Origin: Thiobacillus sp. SCUT-2
Lineage (GTDB): Bacteria; Pseudomonadota; Gammaproteobacteria; Burkholderiales; Thiobacillaceae
Direction: 5' to 3'
Assembly (NCBI RefSeq): GCF_035621355.1
Contig: NZ_CP141769.1
Coordinates: 496,001 to 560,000 of the forward strand
DNA: 64,000 nt
Shown one piece after another: positions 1-9,232 of the stretch. Position numbers and translations under genes: made by a program. Position 1 is the stretch's first letter; every line of letters starts with the position of its first letter. The notes under the pieces were generated by a model. That model made no database searches and had not been told where the DNA came from. It worked only from the letters and a program-made list of their open reading frames with translations.

Positions 1-218
1 TCAGCCCCAAGAAGGGCGCCGCCGTCATCAAGAAAGTGCTCGAATCCGCGATCGCGAACGCCGAGCACAATGAGGGCGCGGACATCGACACCCTGAAGGT
101 CAAGACGATCTATGTCGACCAGGGTGCGGTGCTGAAGCGTTTCACTGCCCGTGCCAAAGGCCGCGGCAACCGTATTAGCAAACCGACCTGTCACATCACC
201 GTGACGGTTGGCGATTGA
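1..218 (+). CDS. rplV: 50S ribosomal protein L22, C-terminal part
   Basis: Only the last 71 codons are present; the reading frame enters at base 3 and the start lies before the window. The product binds 23S rRNA domains and its beta-hairpin lines the peptide exit tunnel. The visible part carries the typical L22 end with [15 protein letters not shown] near the C terminus. It is followed after 9 bases by rpsC, the normal S10-operon order (rplV-rpsC-rplP-rpmC-rpsQ). Confidence 0.95.
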   Translation, partial: SPKKGAAVIKKVLESAIANAEHNEGADIDTLKVKTIYVDQGAVLKRFTARAKGRGNRISKPTCHITVTVGD

Positions 219-227
219 GGAAGCGGC

Positions 228-932
228 ATGGGACAGAAAATACATCCGATTGGGTTCCGTCTTGGCGTTCAGCGTATCTGGAGCGCCAAATGGTACGGCT
301 CGAACCGCAATTTCTCGAGCACGCTGCTCGAGGACATCAAGGTTCGTGACTACCTGAAGAAGAAGCTTGCCCACGCCTCGGTTTCGAAGGTGCTGATCGA
401 GCGCCCCGCGAAGAACGCGCGCATCACCATCTTCAGCGGCCGCCCCGGCGTCGTGATCGGCAAGAAGGGCGAGGACATCGAGGTCCTGCGCAGCGAACTC
501 GCACGCATGATGTCCGTGCCGGTGCACGTCAACATCGAGGAAGTGCGCAAGCCGGAGACCGACGCGCAGATCATCGCCGATGGCATCGCCCAGCAGCTCG
601 AGAAGCGCGTGATGTTCCGTCGCGCCATGAAGCGCGCGATGCAGAACGCGATGCGCCTGGGTGCCCAGGGCATCAAGATCATGAGCTCGGGCCGCCTTAA
701 CGGCGCCGAAATCGCGCGGACCGAGTGGTATCGCGAGGGGCGCGTGCCTCTGCATACGCTCCGCGCCGATATCGACTATGGATTTGCCGAGGCGAAGACG
801 ACCTACGGCATCATCGGCATCAAGGTCTGGGTCTACAAGGGTGACGCGCTGAATCGTGGCGAACAGCCCGTGGCGGCCGAAACGGAAAAGCGCGGCAAGA
901 AATCAGGAGTGAAACATGCTGCAGCCAGCTAG
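228..932 (+). CDS. rpsC: 30S ribosomal protein S3
   Basis: The 234-residue product begins [13 protein letters not shown], the invariant S3 start. A type-2 KH RNA-binding domain sits around residues 40-110, with the GxxG loop in VVIGKKGED; the C-terminal domain follows and ends in a basic tail. S3 lies at the mRNA entry site of the small subunit and takes part in mRNA unwinding. The gene overlaps the start of rplP by 17 bases, so the two are probably translationally coupled. Length and order match the betaproteobacterial S10 operon. Confidence 0.98.
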   Translation: MGQKIHPIGFRLGVQRIWSAKWYGSNRNFSSTLLEDIKVRDYLKKKLAHASVSKVLIERPAKNARITIFSGRPGVVIGKKGEDIEVLRSELARMMSVPVHVNIEEVRKPETDAQIIADGIAQQLEKRVMFRRAMKRAMQNAMRLGAQGIKIMSSGRLNGAEIARTEWYREGRVPLHTLRADIDYGFAEAKTTYGIIGIKVWVYKGDALNRGEQPVAAETEKRGKKSGVKHAAAS

Positions 933-1332
933 AAGAAAATTCCGCAAGGAACAAAAAGGCCGGAACACGGGCCTGGCAACCCGGGGTGCGACGGTCAGCT
1001 TCGGGGATTTCGGCCTCAAGGCCGTTGGCCGTGGACGCCTGACGGCACGCCAGATCGAAGCGGCGCGCCGTGCCATGACGCGCCACATCAAGCGTGGCGG
1101 CCGCATCTGGATCCGGATTTTCCCGGACAAGCCGATCTCCCGTAAGCCCGCCGAAGTCCGGATGGGTAACGGCAAGGGCGCGCCCGAGTACTACGTCGCC
1201 GAGATCCAGCCCGGCAAGGTGCTGTACGAGATGGACGGCGTGAACGAGGCGCTGGCACGCGAGGCGTTCCGTCTGGCTGCCGCCAAGCTGCCGATTCCGA
1301 CCACGTTCGTGACCCGCATGATCGGGAGCTGA
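916..1332 (+). CDS. rplP: 50S ribosomal protein L16
   Basis: The 138-residue protein starts [17 protein letters not shown], typical of L16, and contains the conserved [12 protein letters not shown] and [13 protein letters not shown] segments. L16 sits near the A-site tRNA elbow and helps form the peptidyl transferase environment. The start lies inside the end of rpsC and is preceded by a GGAG ribosome binding site at about 906-909. Downstream rpmC begins within four bases of the stop. Confidence 0.98.
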   Translation: MLQPARRKFRKEQKGRNTGLATRGATVSFGDFGLKAVGRGRLTARQIEAARRAMTRHIKRGGRIWIRIFPDKPISRKPAEVRMGNGKGAPEYYVAEIQPGKVLYEMDGVNEALAREAFRLAAAKLPIPTTFVTRMIGS

Positions 1333-1335
1333 TTG

Positions 1336-1530
1336 ATGAACACGAAAGAACTGCGCGGCAAGAATGCCGCAGAACTGAAGCAGGAACTTGAGTCCCTGCT
1401 GCGTGCCCACTTTGCGCTTCGGATGCAGGTGGCCACCCAGCAGTCGAACAAGACGGCCGATCTCGGCAAGTTGCGCCGCGACATTGCCCGGGTGAAGACC
1501 ATTATGCGCGAGAAGGCGGGTCAAGCATGA
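1336..1530 (+). CDS. rpmC: 50S ribosomal protein L29
   Basis: This 64-residue two-helix protein sits next to L23 at the exit tunnel. An in-frame TTG three bases upstream would give MMNTKEL, but the ATG giving MNTKELRGK is the usual L29 start and is chosen here. The conserved ending includes [16 protein letters not shown]. The ATG of rpsQ overlaps its TGA (ATGA arrangement), so translation is probably coupled. Confidence 0.96.
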   Translation: MNTKELRGKNAAELKQELESLLRAHFALRMQVATQQSNKTADLGKLRRDIARVKTIMREKAGQA

Positions 1531-1790
1531 CTGAAAGCAAGAAGATGGTGCGCACCCTGACCGGGCGCGTGGTGAGCGACAAGATGGACAAGACGGTGAC
1601 GGTGCTGGTCGAGCGTCGCGTCAAGCATCCGGTGATCGGCAAGGTCATTCGCCTGTCCAAGAAATACCATGCCCACGACGAGAACAACGAGTTCCACGAG
1701 GGCGACACGGTGCAGATCGAGGAGTCCCGCAAGCTGTCGCGCACCAAGGCTTGGAAGGTGAGCAAGCTGATCGAGCGCGCACGCGTCTAA
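1527..1790 (+). CDS. rpsQ: 30S ribosomal protein S17
   Basis: An 87-residue OB-fold protein that binds 16S helices 7 and 11 early in assembly. Conserved stretches include [20 protein letters not shown] and [15 protein letters not shown]. Its start overlaps rpmC by 4 bases. It is the last gene of the S10 operon; a hairpin with a short T-run follows before rplN. Confidence 0.98.
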   Translation: MTESKKMVRTLTGRVVSDKMDKTVTVLVERRVKHPVIGKVIRLSKKYHAHDENNEFHEGDTVQIEESRKLSRTKAWKVSKLIERARV

Positions 1791-1807
1791 GCTTGCATGA
1801 TGTACAT

Positions 1808-1830
1808 AAACCCGGTATAGTGCCGGGTTT
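1808..1830 (+). terminator. Hairpin with T-run at the S10/spc operon boundary
   Basis: The inverted repeat AAACCCGG / CCGGGTTT (8-bp stem, 7-base loop) ends in a short T-run 18 bases after the rpsQ stop. It marks the boundary between the S10 and spc operons and could act as a terminator or partial attenuator. The U-tract is short (TTTT then CC), so read-through into rplN is likely. The rest of the gap up to 1957 holds a second small hairpin (CTCCGCC/GGCGGAG near 1879-1896) and the GGAGG ribosome binding site of rplN. Confidence 0.6.
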
Positions 1831-1957
1831 TCCGGTTGGCTGGCCGGGTGGGTTGATCCGGTTCGCTGACTCAAGCACCTCCGCCTGAGGCGGAGTTTCT
1901 CCCGAACGGGATCCAAAACTGGCCACCGCATGGTGGGTTAAGTTGGAGGCAATTTAA

Positions 1958-2326
1958 ATGATTCAGATGCAGTCCGTACTGGACGTTGCAGACAACACGG
2001 GTGCGCGTTCCGTCATGTGCATCAAGGTGTTGGGGGGCAGCCATCGTCGCTACGCCAGCGTCGGCGACATCATCAAGGTCAGCATCAAGGATGCGGCCCC
2101 GCGCGGCCGGGTCAAGAAGGGCGATGTCTACAACGCCGTGGTGGTTCGCACCGCCAAGGGTGTGCGTCGTCCCGACGGCTCGCTGGTGCGCTTCGACGGC
2201 AATGCGGCCGTCCTGCTCAACAACAAGCTGGAGCCGATCGGCACCCGTATCTTCGGGCCGGTTACCCGTGAATTGCGCACCGAGAAGTTCATGAAGATCG
2301 TCTCGCTGGCGCCCGAGGTTCTGTAA
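1958..2326 (+). CDS. rplN: 50S ribosomal protein L14
   Basis: The 122-residue protein starts [17 protein letters not shown] and contains the signature region [13 protein letters not shown], both diagnostic for L14. It contributes to intersubunit bridges B5/B8 and contacts L19. First gene of the spc operon, with a GGAGG site 10-14 bases upstream of the ATG. It follows the operon-boundary hairpin. Confidence 0.98.
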   Translation: MIQMQSVLDVADNTGARSVMCIKVLGGSHRRYASVGDIIKVSIKDAAPRGRVKKGDVYNAVVVRTAKGVRRPDGSLVRFDGNAAVLLNNKLEPIGTRIFGPVTRELRTEKFMKIVSLAPEVL

Positions 2327-2335
2327 GAGGGAATC

Positions 2336-2659
2336 ATGGCACGTATTCGTAAAAACGATCAGGTCATCGTCCTGACGGGCAAGGACAAGGGCAAGCGCGG
2401 GACCGTGCTGCGAGTGCTGGACGATGGGCACGTGGTGGTCGAGGGCGTGAATCGCGTCAAGAAGCACCAGAAGCCGAATCCCATGCGCAACATCCAGGGT
2501 GGGATCGTCGAGAAGGAAATGCCGATCGACAGCTCCAACGTCGCGCTGTTCAACACGGCGACGCAGAAGGCCGATCGCGTGGGTTTCAAGGTGCTGGAGG
2601 ACGGCCGCAAGGTTCGCGTGTTCAAGTCCAATGGCGAAATGGTTGACGCTCAGGGGTAA
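2336..2659 (+). CDS. rplX: 50S ribosomal protein L24
   Basis: A 107-residue KOW-domain protein ([19 protein letters not shown] at the N terminus), one of the primary initiators of large-subunit assembly. The middle contains [13 protein letters not shown], typical of bacterial L24. It lies 9 bases after rplN and 2 bases before rplE. Confidence 0.98.
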   Translation: MARIRKNDQVIVLTGKDKGKRGTVLRVLDDGHVVVEGVNRVKKHQKPNPMRNIQGGIVEKEMPIDSSNVALFNTATQKADRVGFKVLEDGRKVRVFKSNGEMVDAQG

Positions 2660-2661
2660 TC

Positions 2662-3201
2662 ATGGCGCGTTTGCAAGAATTTTATCGTGAGACCGTGGTG
2701 CCGAAGCTGATCGAGCAGTTCGGCTACAAGTCCATCATGGAAGTGCCGCGCATCCAGAAGATCACGCTCAACATGGGCGTGGGCGAGGCGGTTGCGGACA
2801 AGAAGGTGATGGAATTTGCCGTGGGCGACATGCAGAAGATCGCCGGCCAGAAGCCGGTTGTCACCAAGTCGAAGAAGTCGATCGCCGGCTTCAAGATTCG
2901 TGAAAACTATCCCGTCGGCTGCATGGTCACGCTGCGCCGCGCCAGGATGTACGAGTTCCTCGATCGCCTGGTGACGGTCGCGATGCCGCGTATCCGCGAC
3001 TTCCGCGGGGTGTCGGGCAAGTCTTTCGACGGTCGTGGCAACTACAACATGGGCGTCAAGGAACAGATCATCTTTCCCGAGATCGAGTACGACAAGATTG
3101 ATGCGCTGCGTGGGATGAACATCACCATCACCACCACCGCGAAAACTGACGATGAAGCGCGTGCACTGCTGGCCGCCTTCAGTTTCCCGTTCAAGAATTG
3201 A
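2662..3201 (+). CDS. rplE: 50S ribosomal protein L5
   Basis: The 179-residue product contains the L5 signatures [15 protein letters not shown] near residue 35 and [22 protein letters not shown] in the C-terminal half. L5 binds 5S rRNA and contacts P-site tRNA. It is placed between rplX and rpsN as in other spc operons. Confidence 0.98.
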   Translation: MARLQEFYRETVVPKLIEQFGYKSIMEVPRIQKITLNMGVGEAVADKKVMEFAVGDMQKIAGQKPVVTKSKKSIAGFKIRENYPVGCMVTLRRARMYEFLDRLVTVAMPRIRDFRGVSGKSFDGRGNYNMGVKEQIIFPEIEYDKIDALRGMNITITTTAKTDDEARALLAAFSFPFKN

Positions 3202-3208
3202 GGTAGGC

Positions 3209-3514
3209 ATGGCCAAGTTATCCTTGATCAACCGTGAAGAAAAGCGCGCCCGCATGGTGAAGAAGTATGCCGCCAAGCGCGCCGAGCTGAAGGCTGTGAT
3301 CGCCAACGCGCAAAGCAGCGATGAAGACCGCGCTGCCGCCTACAAGGCGCTGCAGGCGCTGCCGCGCAACGCGAGTCCGGTGCGCCAGCGCAATCGCTGC
3401 CAGCTGACCGGTCGTCCGCGCGGCGTGTTCAGCAAGTTCGGCCTGGCGCGCGGCAAGCTGCGCGAGTACGCGATGCGCGGCGAGATTCCCGGCATCGTCA
3501 AGGCTAGCTGGTAA
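3209..3514 (+). CDS. rpsN: 30S ribosomal protein S14 (zinc-free form)
   Basis: The ATG at 3209 gives the canonical [17 protein letters not shown] and 101 residues, the usual length of the long S14 form; GAGGTAGG lies just upstream. Upstream in-frame codons belong to the rplE overlap and are ignored. The protein lacks the CxxC pairs of the short zinc-binding S14, so it is the C-minus type common in Proteobacteria. The C-terminal motif [19 protein letters not shown] binds 16S rRNA in the head. Confidence 0.97.
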   Translation: MAKLSLINREEKRARMVKKYAAKRAELKAVIANAQSSDEDRAAAYKALQALPRNASPVRQRNRCQLTGRPRGVFSKFGLARGKLREYAMRGEIPGIVKASW

Positions 3515-3526
3515 GGGGCAAACGAT

Positions 3527-3922
3527 ATGAGTATGAGTGATCCGATCGCGGATATGCTGACCCGCATCCGCAACGCGCAGGCGGTCGAGAAGGCGTCGGT
3601 GGCGATGCCTTCCTCCAAGGTCAAGGTGGCCATCGCCACGGTGCTGAAGGACGAGGGTTACATCGAGGATTTCGCCGTTCGCGGCGAGGCGGGCAAGCCC
3701 GAGCTCGAGCTGCAGCTTAAGTATTACGCCGGGCGTCCGGTCATCGAGCACATCGAGCGCGTCAGCAAGCCCGGCCTGCGCATCTACAAGGGCGCGGAAG
3801 AGTTGCCGCGGGTCATGAATGGCCTGGGCGTCGCGATCGTGTCGACGTCCCGCGGTGTGATGACGGACCGCCGCGCGCGCGCCAACGGCGTGGGCGGCGA
3901 AGTCCTCTGCGTGGTGGCGTAA
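3527..3922 (+). CDS. rpsH: 30S ribosomal protein S8
   Basis: The 131-residue protein begins [18 protein letters not shown] and ends in [19 protein letters not shown], the conserved RNA-binding end of S8. S8 organises the central domain of 16S rRNA and, in E. coli, represses translation of the spc operon at the rplE start; whether that control exists here cannot be read from the sequence. Confidence 0.98.
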   Translation: MSMSDPIADMLTRIRNAQAVEKASVAMPSSKVKVAIATVLKDEGYIEDFAVRGEAGKPELELQLKYYAGRPVIEHIERVSKPGLRIYKGAEELPRVMNGLGVAIVSTSRGVMTDRRARANGVGGEVLCVVA

Positions 3923-3933
3923 GGAGAGCGGAT

Positions 3934-4464
3934 ATGTCACGTGTAGCCAAGAATCCCATTACGCTGCCGAAGGGCGTCGAGGTCACGGTCGGTTCGACGA
4001 TCGCCGTCAAGGGGCCGCTCGGCTCGCTGAGCCGCGCCGCGGCCGCGGATGTCAATGTCGCCCTCAACGATGGCGTGCTGACCTTCGCGCCGGCCGACGG
4101 CAGCACCCAGGCGAACGCGATGGCGGGCACCATGCGTGCGCTCGTCAACAACATGGTCCAGGGCGTCTCGAAGGGCTTCGAGAAGAAGCTGACGCTGATC
4201 GGCGTCGGCTACCGCGCCCAGGCCCAGGGCGACGCACTGAACCTGACGCTCGGTTTTTCACACCCGGTCGTGCACAAGATGCCGGCCGGCATCAAGGTCG
4301 AGACGCCGTCGCAGACCGAGATCGTGATCAAGGGTATCGATCGCCAGATGGTGGGCCAGGTGGCCGCGGACGTTCGCGCCTATCGCCCGCCGGAGCCCTA
4401 CAAGGGCAAGGGCGTTCGCTACAGCGACGAAGTGGTCATCAAGAAAGAGACCAAGAAGAAGTAA
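3934..4464 (+). CDS. rplF: 50S ribosomal protein L6
   Basis: A 176-residue protein with two tandem L6 domains. It starts [17 protein letters not shown] and carries the L6 signature [14 protein letters not shown] near the C terminus. L6 lies near the sarcin-ricin loop and the factor-binding region. The gene is 11 bases after rpsH, with a GGAG site upstream. Confidence 0.98.
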   Translation: MSRVAKNPITLPKGVEVTVGSTIAVKGPLGSLSRAAAADVNVALNDGVLTFAPADGSTQANAMAGTMRALVNNMVQGVSKGFEKKLTLIGVGYRAQAQGDALNLTLGFSHPVVHKMPAGIKVETPSQTEIVIKGIDRQMVGQVAADVRAYRPPEPYKGKGVRYSDEVVIKKETKKK

Positions 4465-4480
4465 GGCTTAAGGACAGAGC

Positions 4481-4834
4481 ATGAACACCAAGCAATCACG
4501 GATTCGCAGAGCGCGCAAAACCCGCGCCAAGATCGCGGCCGTCAAGGCGATCCGCCTGGCCATCCACCGCACCAACAGCCACATCTACGCCCAGATCATT
4601 TCGGCGGATGGCGGCACGGTGATGGCAAGCGCGTCGTCGAACGACAAGGACATGCGGACGGCGGTGCCCAACGGCGGCAACATCGCGGCTGCCGCGGCGG
4701 TGGGCAAGCGACTGGCTGAAAAGGCCAAGGGCTTGGGCATTGAAAAAGTGGCCTTCGACCGATCGGGCTTCAAGTTCCATGGGCGCGTGAAGGCCCTGGC
4801 GGACGCGGCCCGCGAAGGCGGTTTGGTATTTTAA
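4481..4834 (+). CDS. rplR: 50S ribosomal protein L18
   Basis: The 117-residue protein has a basic N terminus ([17 protein letters not shown]) and the conserved ending [20 protein letters not shown]. It binds 5S rRNA together with L5 and L25. Spacing to rpsE is 15 bases. Confidence 0.98.
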   Translation: MNTKQSRIRRARKTRAKIAAVKAIRLAIHRTNSHIYAQIISADGGTVMASASSNDKDMRTAVPNGGNIAAAAAVGKRLAEKAKGLGIEKVAFDRSGFKFHGRVKALADAAREGGLVF

Positions 4835-4849
4835 CGAGGCAGACTCAAG

Positions 4850-5365
4850 ATGGCCCGTACAGCACCTACGAGTAACGAAGAGCGCGGCGACGGCTTGCGC
4901 GAGAAGATGATTTCGGTCAACCGCGTCACCAAAGTGGTGAAGGGCGGCCGGATCATGGGTTTTGCAGCGCTGACGGTGGTCGGCGATGGCGATGGCGGCA
5001 TCGGCATGGGCAAGGGCAAGTCCCGCGAAGTCCCGGTGGCCGTGCAGAAGGCCATGGAAGAAGCCCGCCGCAAGCTGGTCAAGATCAGCCTGAAGAACGG
5101 CACCTTCCATCACACCGTGGTGGGCCAGCATGGCGCATCGCGCGTGCTGATCCAGCCCGCGTCGGAAGGTACCGGCATCATCGCCGGCGGGGCCATGCGC
5201 GCCGTCTTCGAGGTGATGGGCGTGCAGAACGTGCTCGCCAAGTGCCTGGGCTCGACCAATCCCTACAACGTCGTTCGCGCCACGATCGACGGCTTGATGA
5301 AGATGTCGACGCCGTCCGAAATCGCGGCCAAGCGCGGCAAATCCGTTGAAGAAATCACGGGGTAA
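4850..5365 (+). CDS. rpsE: 30S ribosomal protein S5
   Basis: The 171-residue product has the double-stranded RNA-binding-like N domain (residues about 15-80) with [19 protein letters not shown] and the C domain with [20 protein letters not shown]5 lies at the mRNA entry channel and affects decoding fidelity. No unusual substitution was evident by eye in these signatures. Confidence 0.98.
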   Translation: MARTAPTSNEERGDGLREKMISVNRVTKVVKGGRIMGFAALTVVGDGDGGIGMGKGKSREVPVAVQKAMEEARRKLVKISLKNGTFHHTVVGQHGASRVLIQPASEGTGIIAGGAMRAVFEVMGVQNVLAKCLGSTNPYNVVRATIDGLMKMSTPSEIAAKRGKSVEEITG

Positions 5366-5368
5366 GCC

Positions 5369-5554
5369 ATGAGCGAGCAGAAGAAAATCAAGGTGACGCT
5401 GGTCAAGAGCCTGATCGGTACCAAGGCGCCCCATCGGGCTTGCGTGCGCGGACTCGGCCTGCGTCGGCTGAATCACACGGTCGAGGTGCTGGACACCCCG
5501 GCCAACCGCGGCATGATCAACACGGTCGCCTATCTGGTGAAGTGCGAGGCTTAA
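5369..5554 (+). CDS. rpmD: 50S ribosomal protein L30
   Basis: A 61-residue ferredoxin-like protein containing [20 protein letters not shown] and [20 protein letters not shown], as expected for bacterial L30. It is immediately followed by rplO: its stop codon at 5552-5554 abuts the next ATG. Confidence 0.97.
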   Translation: MSEQKKIKVTLVKSLIGTKAPHRACVRGLGLRRLNHTVEVLDTPANRGMINTVAYLVKCEA

Positions 5555-5989
5555 ATGGAACTGAACAACATCAAACCGGCCGACGGCGCCAAGAAGGACA
5601 AGCGGCGCGTCGGGCGCGGCATCGGCTCGGGGCTCGGGAAAACCGCGGGCCGGGGCCACAAGGGCCAGAAATCGCGAGCGGGCGGCTTCCACAAGGTCGG
5701 CTTTGAAGGCGGCCAGATGCCGATGCATCGCCGCCTGCCGAAGCGCGGCTTCGTGTCCCTGACCAAGGCCGACACCGCACGCGTTCGGCTTGCGGACATC
5801 GCGGCGATCGGGGCCGACGAGATCGACCTGCTGGTGCTGAAGCAGGCCGGGGTCGTGGGCGCGGGCGCCAAGGCCGCGCGCGTTTACCTGTCCGGGGAGA
5901 TCGGCAAGGCGGTCAAGCTCCGCGGCATCGCCACGACGAAGGGTGCGCGCGCCGCGATCGAAGCGGCTGGCGGCAGCGTCGGCGAATAA
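5555..5989 (+). CDS. rplO: 50S ribosomal protein L15
   Basis: The 144-residue protein has the Gly/Arg/Lys-rich N terminus [20 protein letters not shown] and the motif [18 protein letters not shown], both L15 signatures. L15 is a late-assembly large-subunit protein contacting many 23S helices. SecY follows after 18 bases, as in other spc operons. Confidence 0.98.
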   Translation: MELNNIKPADGAKKDKRRVGRGIGSGLGKTAGRGHKGQKSRAGGFHKVGFEGGQMPMHRRLPKRGFVSLTKADTARVRLADIAAIGADEIDLLVLKQAGVVGAGAKAARVYLSGEIGKAVKLRGIATTKGARAAIEAAGGSVGE

Positions 5990-6007
5990 ATCCTCGGGGA
6001 ACACGCA

Positions 6008-7321
6008 TTGGCTACCCCCAAGACCGGTCTGAACAAATTCGGCGACCTCAAGCGCCGTCTGCTGTTCCTGCTCGGTGCCCTCGTCGTGTACCGGATCGGG
6101 ACCTTCATTCCGGTGCCGGGCATCGATCCGCTGGTGCTGGATCAGTTGTTCAAGTCGCAGCAGAGCGGAATCCTCGGCATGTTCAACATGTTCTCCGGGG
6201 GGGCGTTGTCGCGCTTCAGCGTCTTTGCGCTCGGCATCATGCCGTATATCTCGGCGTCGATCATCGTCCAGCTGATGACGACGGTGTCGCCCCAACTCGA
6301 GGCGCTCAAGAAGGAAGGCGAGGCCGGGCGGCGCAAGATTACGCAGTACACGCGCTACGGCACCCTGGTGTTGGCGGTATTCCAGGCGCTCGGTATCGCC
6401 ATCGCGCTCGAGGCGCAGGCGAACCTCGTCCTCGAGCCGGGTCTGGCATTCCGCCTGACGACCGTCTTCACGCTGACGGCCGGGACGATGTTCCTGATGT
6501 GGCTTGGCGAACAGGTGACCGAGCGCGGCCTCGGGAACGGCATCTCGATCATCATTTTCGCCGGCATCGCGGCCGGACTTCCGCATGCAATCGGCGGCAC
6601 CCTCGAACTGACGCGGACAGGCGCATTTTCGATCCCGCTGGTCCTCATGCTGTTCGTTGCGGTGCTGCTGGTGACGGCGCTGGTGGTCTTCGTGGAACGG
6701 GGGCAGCGCAAGATCCTGGTCAACTACGCGAAGCGCCAGGTCGGGAAGATGGTCGTGGGCGGCCAGAGCTCGCACCTGCCGCTGAAGCTGAACATGGCTG
6801 GCGTGATTCCGCCGATCTTCGCGTCCAGCATCATCCTGTTTCCGGCGACCCTTGCGGGCTGGTTCGGGAGCGGGGAGAGCATGGGCTGGCTGAAGGACCT
6901 CGGCGCGACGCTCGCGCCCGGGCAGCCCATTTACGTGCTGCTGTATGCGCTGGCGATCATCTTCTTCTGCTTCTTCTATACGGCGCTGGTCTTCAACTCG
7001 AAGGAGACGGCGGACAACCTCAAGAAGAGCGGGGCCTTCGTTCCGGGCATCCGTCCGGGCGAGCAGACGGCGCGCTACATCGACAAGATCCTGACGCGGC
7101 TGACGCTGGTGGGAGCGATCTACATCACGTTGGTGTGTCTGCTGCCCGAGTTCCTGATCCTGAAATGGAACGTGCCGTTCCATTTCGGGGGGACATCGCT
7201 CTTGATCATTGTGGTGGTGACGATGGATTTCATGGCGCAGGTGCAGGCTTACGTAATGTCGCACCAGTATGAAGGCTTGCTGAAAAAGGCCAATTTCAAG
7301 AACGGCTTGGCGGGGCGCTGA
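6008..7321 (+). CDS. secY: Protein translocase subunit SecY
   Basis: A 437-residue membrane protein with ten predicted hydrophobic segments, the pore of the SecYEG translocon that moves proteins through or into the inner membrane. It starts at a TTG giving [18 protein letters not shown], which aligns with other betaproteobacterial SecY starts; no ATG fits better. The first transmembrane segment contains [14 protein letters not shown] and the cytoplasmic loop before TM9 contains [11 protein letters not shown]-like sequence ([13 protein letters not shown]). The stop overlaps the infA start by one base. Confidence 0.97.
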   Translation: MATPKTGLNKFGDLKRRLLFLLGALVVYRIGTFIPVPGIDPLVLDQLFKSQQSGILGMFNMFSGGALSRFSVFALGIMPYISASIIVQLMTTVSPQLEALKKEGEAGRRKITQYTRYGTLVLAVFQALGIAIALEAQANLVLEPGLAFRLTTVFTLTAGTMFLMWLGEQVTERGLGNGISIIIFAGIAAGLPHAIGGTLELTRTGAFSIPLVLMLFVAVLLVTALVVFVERGQRKILVNYAKRQVGKMVVGGQSSHLPLKLNMAGVIPPIFASSIILFPATLAGWFGSGESMGWLKDLGATLAPGQPIYVLLYALAIIFFCFFYTALVFNSKETADNLKKSGAFVPGIRPGEQTARYIDKILTRLTLVGAIYITLVCLLPEFLILKWNVPFHFGGTSLLIIVVVTMDFMAQVQAYVMSHQYEGLLKKANFKNGLAGR

Positions 7322-7539
7322 TGTCGAAGGAAGACGTGATTCAGATGCAGGGCGAAGTCCTCGAGAACCTGCCGAATGCGACCTTTCGGGTCAAGCTGGA
7401 AAACGGACATGTTTTGCTGGGTCATATCTCGGGAAAAATGCGGATGCACTACATCCGCATCCTGCCGGGAGACAAGGTGACGGTCGAGCTGACACCTTAC
7501 GACCTGACCAAAGGCCGGATCGTATTCCGGGCGAAATGA
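7321..7539 (+). CDS. infA: Translation initiation factor IF-1
   Basis: A 72-residue OB-fold (S1-type) protein with the invariant [20 protein letters not shown] start and [20 protein letters not shown] core. It occupies the A site during initiation. Its ATG overlaps the secY stop (TGATG), suggesting coupled translation. A GC-rich hairpin without a T-run (GACCGGC/GCCGGTC, 7545-7565) lies between it and rpmJ. Confidence 0.98.
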   Translation: MSKEDVIQMQGEVLENLPNATFRVKLENGHVLLGHISGKMRMHYIRILPGDKVTVELTPYDLTKGRIVFRAK

Positions 7540-7582
7540 TTTTTGACCGGCCCCTGCGGCCGGTCGGTGAATGGAGAAAACC

Positions 7583-7696
7583 ATGAGAGTGCAGGCTTCT
7601 GTCAAGAAAATGTGCCGTAAGTGCAAGGTGGTACGCCGCAAGGGCGTGGTGCGCGTGATCTGCGAGGATCCGCGTCACAAGCAGCGCCAGGGCTGA
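7583..7696 (+). CDS. rpmJ: 50S ribosomal protein L36 (zinc-binding form)
   Basis: A 37-residue protein beginning [20 protein letters not shown]. Cys11, Cys14, Cys27 and His32 form the zinc site of the C-plus L36 type. A GGAGA site precedes the ATG. It ends the spc operon, upstream of the rpsM promoter region. Confidence 0.97.
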   Translation: MRVQASVKKMCRKCKVVRRKGVVRVICEDPRHKQRQG

Positions 7697-7747
7697 GCGC
7701 TGCGCGCTAAATTGAATTCGAACCGACCTGAAGGCGGGTTGGTGTGT

Positions 7748-7753
7748 TATAAT
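7748..7753 (+). promoter_or_regulatory. Candidate -10 element upstream of rpsM
   Basis: A perfect TATAAT hexamer lies 28 bases upstream of the rpsM ATG, in the only non-coding gap between the spc and alpha operons. No good -35 match is seen at the right distance (GACCTG at 7725-7730 is poor), so the promoter call is tentative. An independent promoter for the alpha operon here is plausible. Confidence 0.45.
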
Positions 7754-7781
7754 TTTTTGTTTTCCGTTCGGAGCATTGCGA

Positions 7782-8138
7782 ATGGCTCGTATTGCTGGGG
7801 TTAATATCCCGAATCATCAACACGCGGTTATTGCATTGACCGCCATTTACGGCATCGGCCGGACGACCTCCGGCAAGATCTGCGACGCGGCTGGCGTGGC
7901 GCAGAACGCGAAGATCAAGGATCTTTCCGACGCCGAAATGGAACGCTTGCGCGAGGGCGTGGCCAAGTTCACGGTCGAGGGCGACCTGCGTCGTGAAATC
8001 ACCATGAACATCAAGCGTCTGATGGACCTCGGCTGCTATCGCGGCTTCCGTCACCGCAAGGGTCTGCCGGTGCGCGGCCAGCGCACCCGCACCAATGCGC
8101 GTACCCGCAAGGGCCCGCGCAAGGCCATCAAAAAGTAA
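7782..8138 (+). CDS. rpsM: 30S ribosomal protein S13
   Basis: The ATG at 7782 gives [20 protein letters not shown], the canonical S13 start; a TTG six bases upstream in frame is not needed. The 118-residue protein ends with [20 protein letters not shown] and a basic tail. S13 forms head-to-large-subunit bridges B1a/B1b and contacts P-site tRNA. First gene of the alpha operon (rpsM-rpsK-rpsD-rpoA-rplQ). Confidence 0.97.
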   Translation: MARIAGVNIPNHQHAVIALTAIYGIGRTTSGKICDAAGVAQNAKIKDLSDAEMERLREGVAKFTVEGDLRREITMNIKRLMDLGCYRGFRHRKGLPVRGQRTRTNARTRKGPRKAIKK

Positions 8139-8147
8139 AGGTTAATC

Positions 8148-8540
8148 ATGGCTACCAAAACTGCAGCGCGCGTTCGCAAAAAGGTCAAGAAGAATGTCGC
8201 CGAAGGCATCGCGCACATTCACGCTTCGTTCAACAACACGATCGTGACGATCACCGACCGCCAGGGCAACGCCCTCTCGTGGGCGACCGCGGGTGGCGCC
8301 GGCTTCAAGGGCTCGCGCAAATCCACGCCCTTCGCGGCGCAGGTTGCGGCCGAGAACGCCGGGAAGATGGCGCAGGAATATGGCGTCAAGAACCTGGAGG
8401 TGCGGATCAAGGGGCCCGGCCCCGGCCGCGAATCCACCGTGCGTGCGTTGAACGCGCTGGGTTTCAAGATCACCGCGATCTCGGATGTCACCCCGATCCC
8501 GCACAACGGCTGCCGTCCCTCCAAAAAGCGTCGTATCTAA
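8148..8540 (+). CDS. rpsK: 30S ribosomal protein S11
   Basis: A 130-residue protein with [20 protein letters not shown] and the C-terminal [20 protein letters not shown] signature. S11 lies on the platform near the Shine-Dalgarno helix. It is 9 bases downstream of rpsM. Confidence 0.98.
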   Translation: MATKTAARVRKKVKKNVAEGIAHIHASFNNTIVTITDRQGNALSWATAGGAGFKGSRKSTPFAAQVAAENAGKMAQEYGVKNLEVRIKGPGPGRESTVRALNALGFKITAISDVTPIPHNGCRPSKKRRI

Positions 8541-8555
8541 TTACCAGGGAATATC

Positions 8556-9185
8556 ATGGCTCGTAATCTTGATCCCAAATGCCGTCAGTGCCGCCGCGAA
8601 GGCGAGAAGCTCTTTCTCAAGGGTGAGAAGTGCTTCACTGACAAGTGCGCCATCGAGCGCCGCAGCTACGCGCCCGGCCAGCACGGCCAGAAGAGCGGCG
8701 CCCGCCTGTCCGGCTACGGCGTCCAGCTGCGCGAGAAACAGAAGATCCGCCGCATCTACGGCGTGCTCGAAGGCCAGTTCCGTCTGACCTACAAGAAAGC
8801 CGACAGCGCCAAGGGCGTGACCGGTGAAAACCTGCTGTCGATGCTGGAATCGCGTCTGGACTCCGTCTGCTATCGCATGGGATTCGGCGCGTCGCGTACC
8901 GAGGCGCGTCAGGTCGTCCGCCACAACGGCATCACGGTGAACGGTCGTCGCGTGAACATTCCGTCCTACCAGGTGCGGCCGGGCGACGTGGTCGAGGTGT
9001 CGGACAAGGCGAAGGCCCATCTGCGCATCAAGGCGGCTGCCGAAGCGACCGCGGCGCGCGGCTACCCCGAGTGGGTCGAGGTCGACGCCAAGGCCCTGAA
9101 GGGCACCTACAAGGCCGCGCCGCAGCGTTCCGAACTGCCTTCGACCATCAACGAGTCGCTGGTCGTCGAACTGTACTCCAAGTAA
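8556..9185 (+). CDS. rpsD: 30S ribosomal protein S4 (four-cysteine form)
   Basis: The 209-residue protein starts [16 protein letters not shown] and has an S4 RNA-binding domain at about residues 95-160 ([22 protein letters not shown]). Cys9, Cys12, Cys26 and Cys31 form a complete putative zinc knuckle, the C-plus form of S4; many Proteobacteria have lost these cysteines. S4 nucleates 16S 5'-domain assembly and in E. coli autoregulates the alpha operon. It is followed by a 47-base gap and rpoA. Confidence 0.97.
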   Translation: MARNLDPKCRQCRREGEKLFLKGEKCFTDKCAIERRSYAPGQHGQKSGARLSGYGVQLREKQKIRRIYGVLEGQFRLTYKKADSAKGVTGENLLSMLESRLDSVCYRMGFGASRTEARQVVRHNGITVNGRRVNIPSYQVRPGDVVEVSDKAKAHLRIKAAAEATAARGYPEWVEVDAKALKGTYKAAPQRSELPSTINESLVVELYSK

Positions 9186-9232
9186 ATAAGCTGGCTGGGT
9201 CTCTTTGACTGGGTCTTAAGGAATCGCACTTT

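Noticed and set aside
4496-7264. 922-codon open frame on the minus strand across the spc operon
   Set aside because: It is an antisense shadow of rplR, rpsE, rpmD, rplO and secY; its composition (His, Arg, Gln rich) has no domain, and the plus-strand genes are certain.
7545-7565. Hairpin between infA and rpmJ as terminator
   Set aside because: The stem GACCGGC/GCCGGTC is not followed by a T-run, and rpmJ belongs to the same operon.
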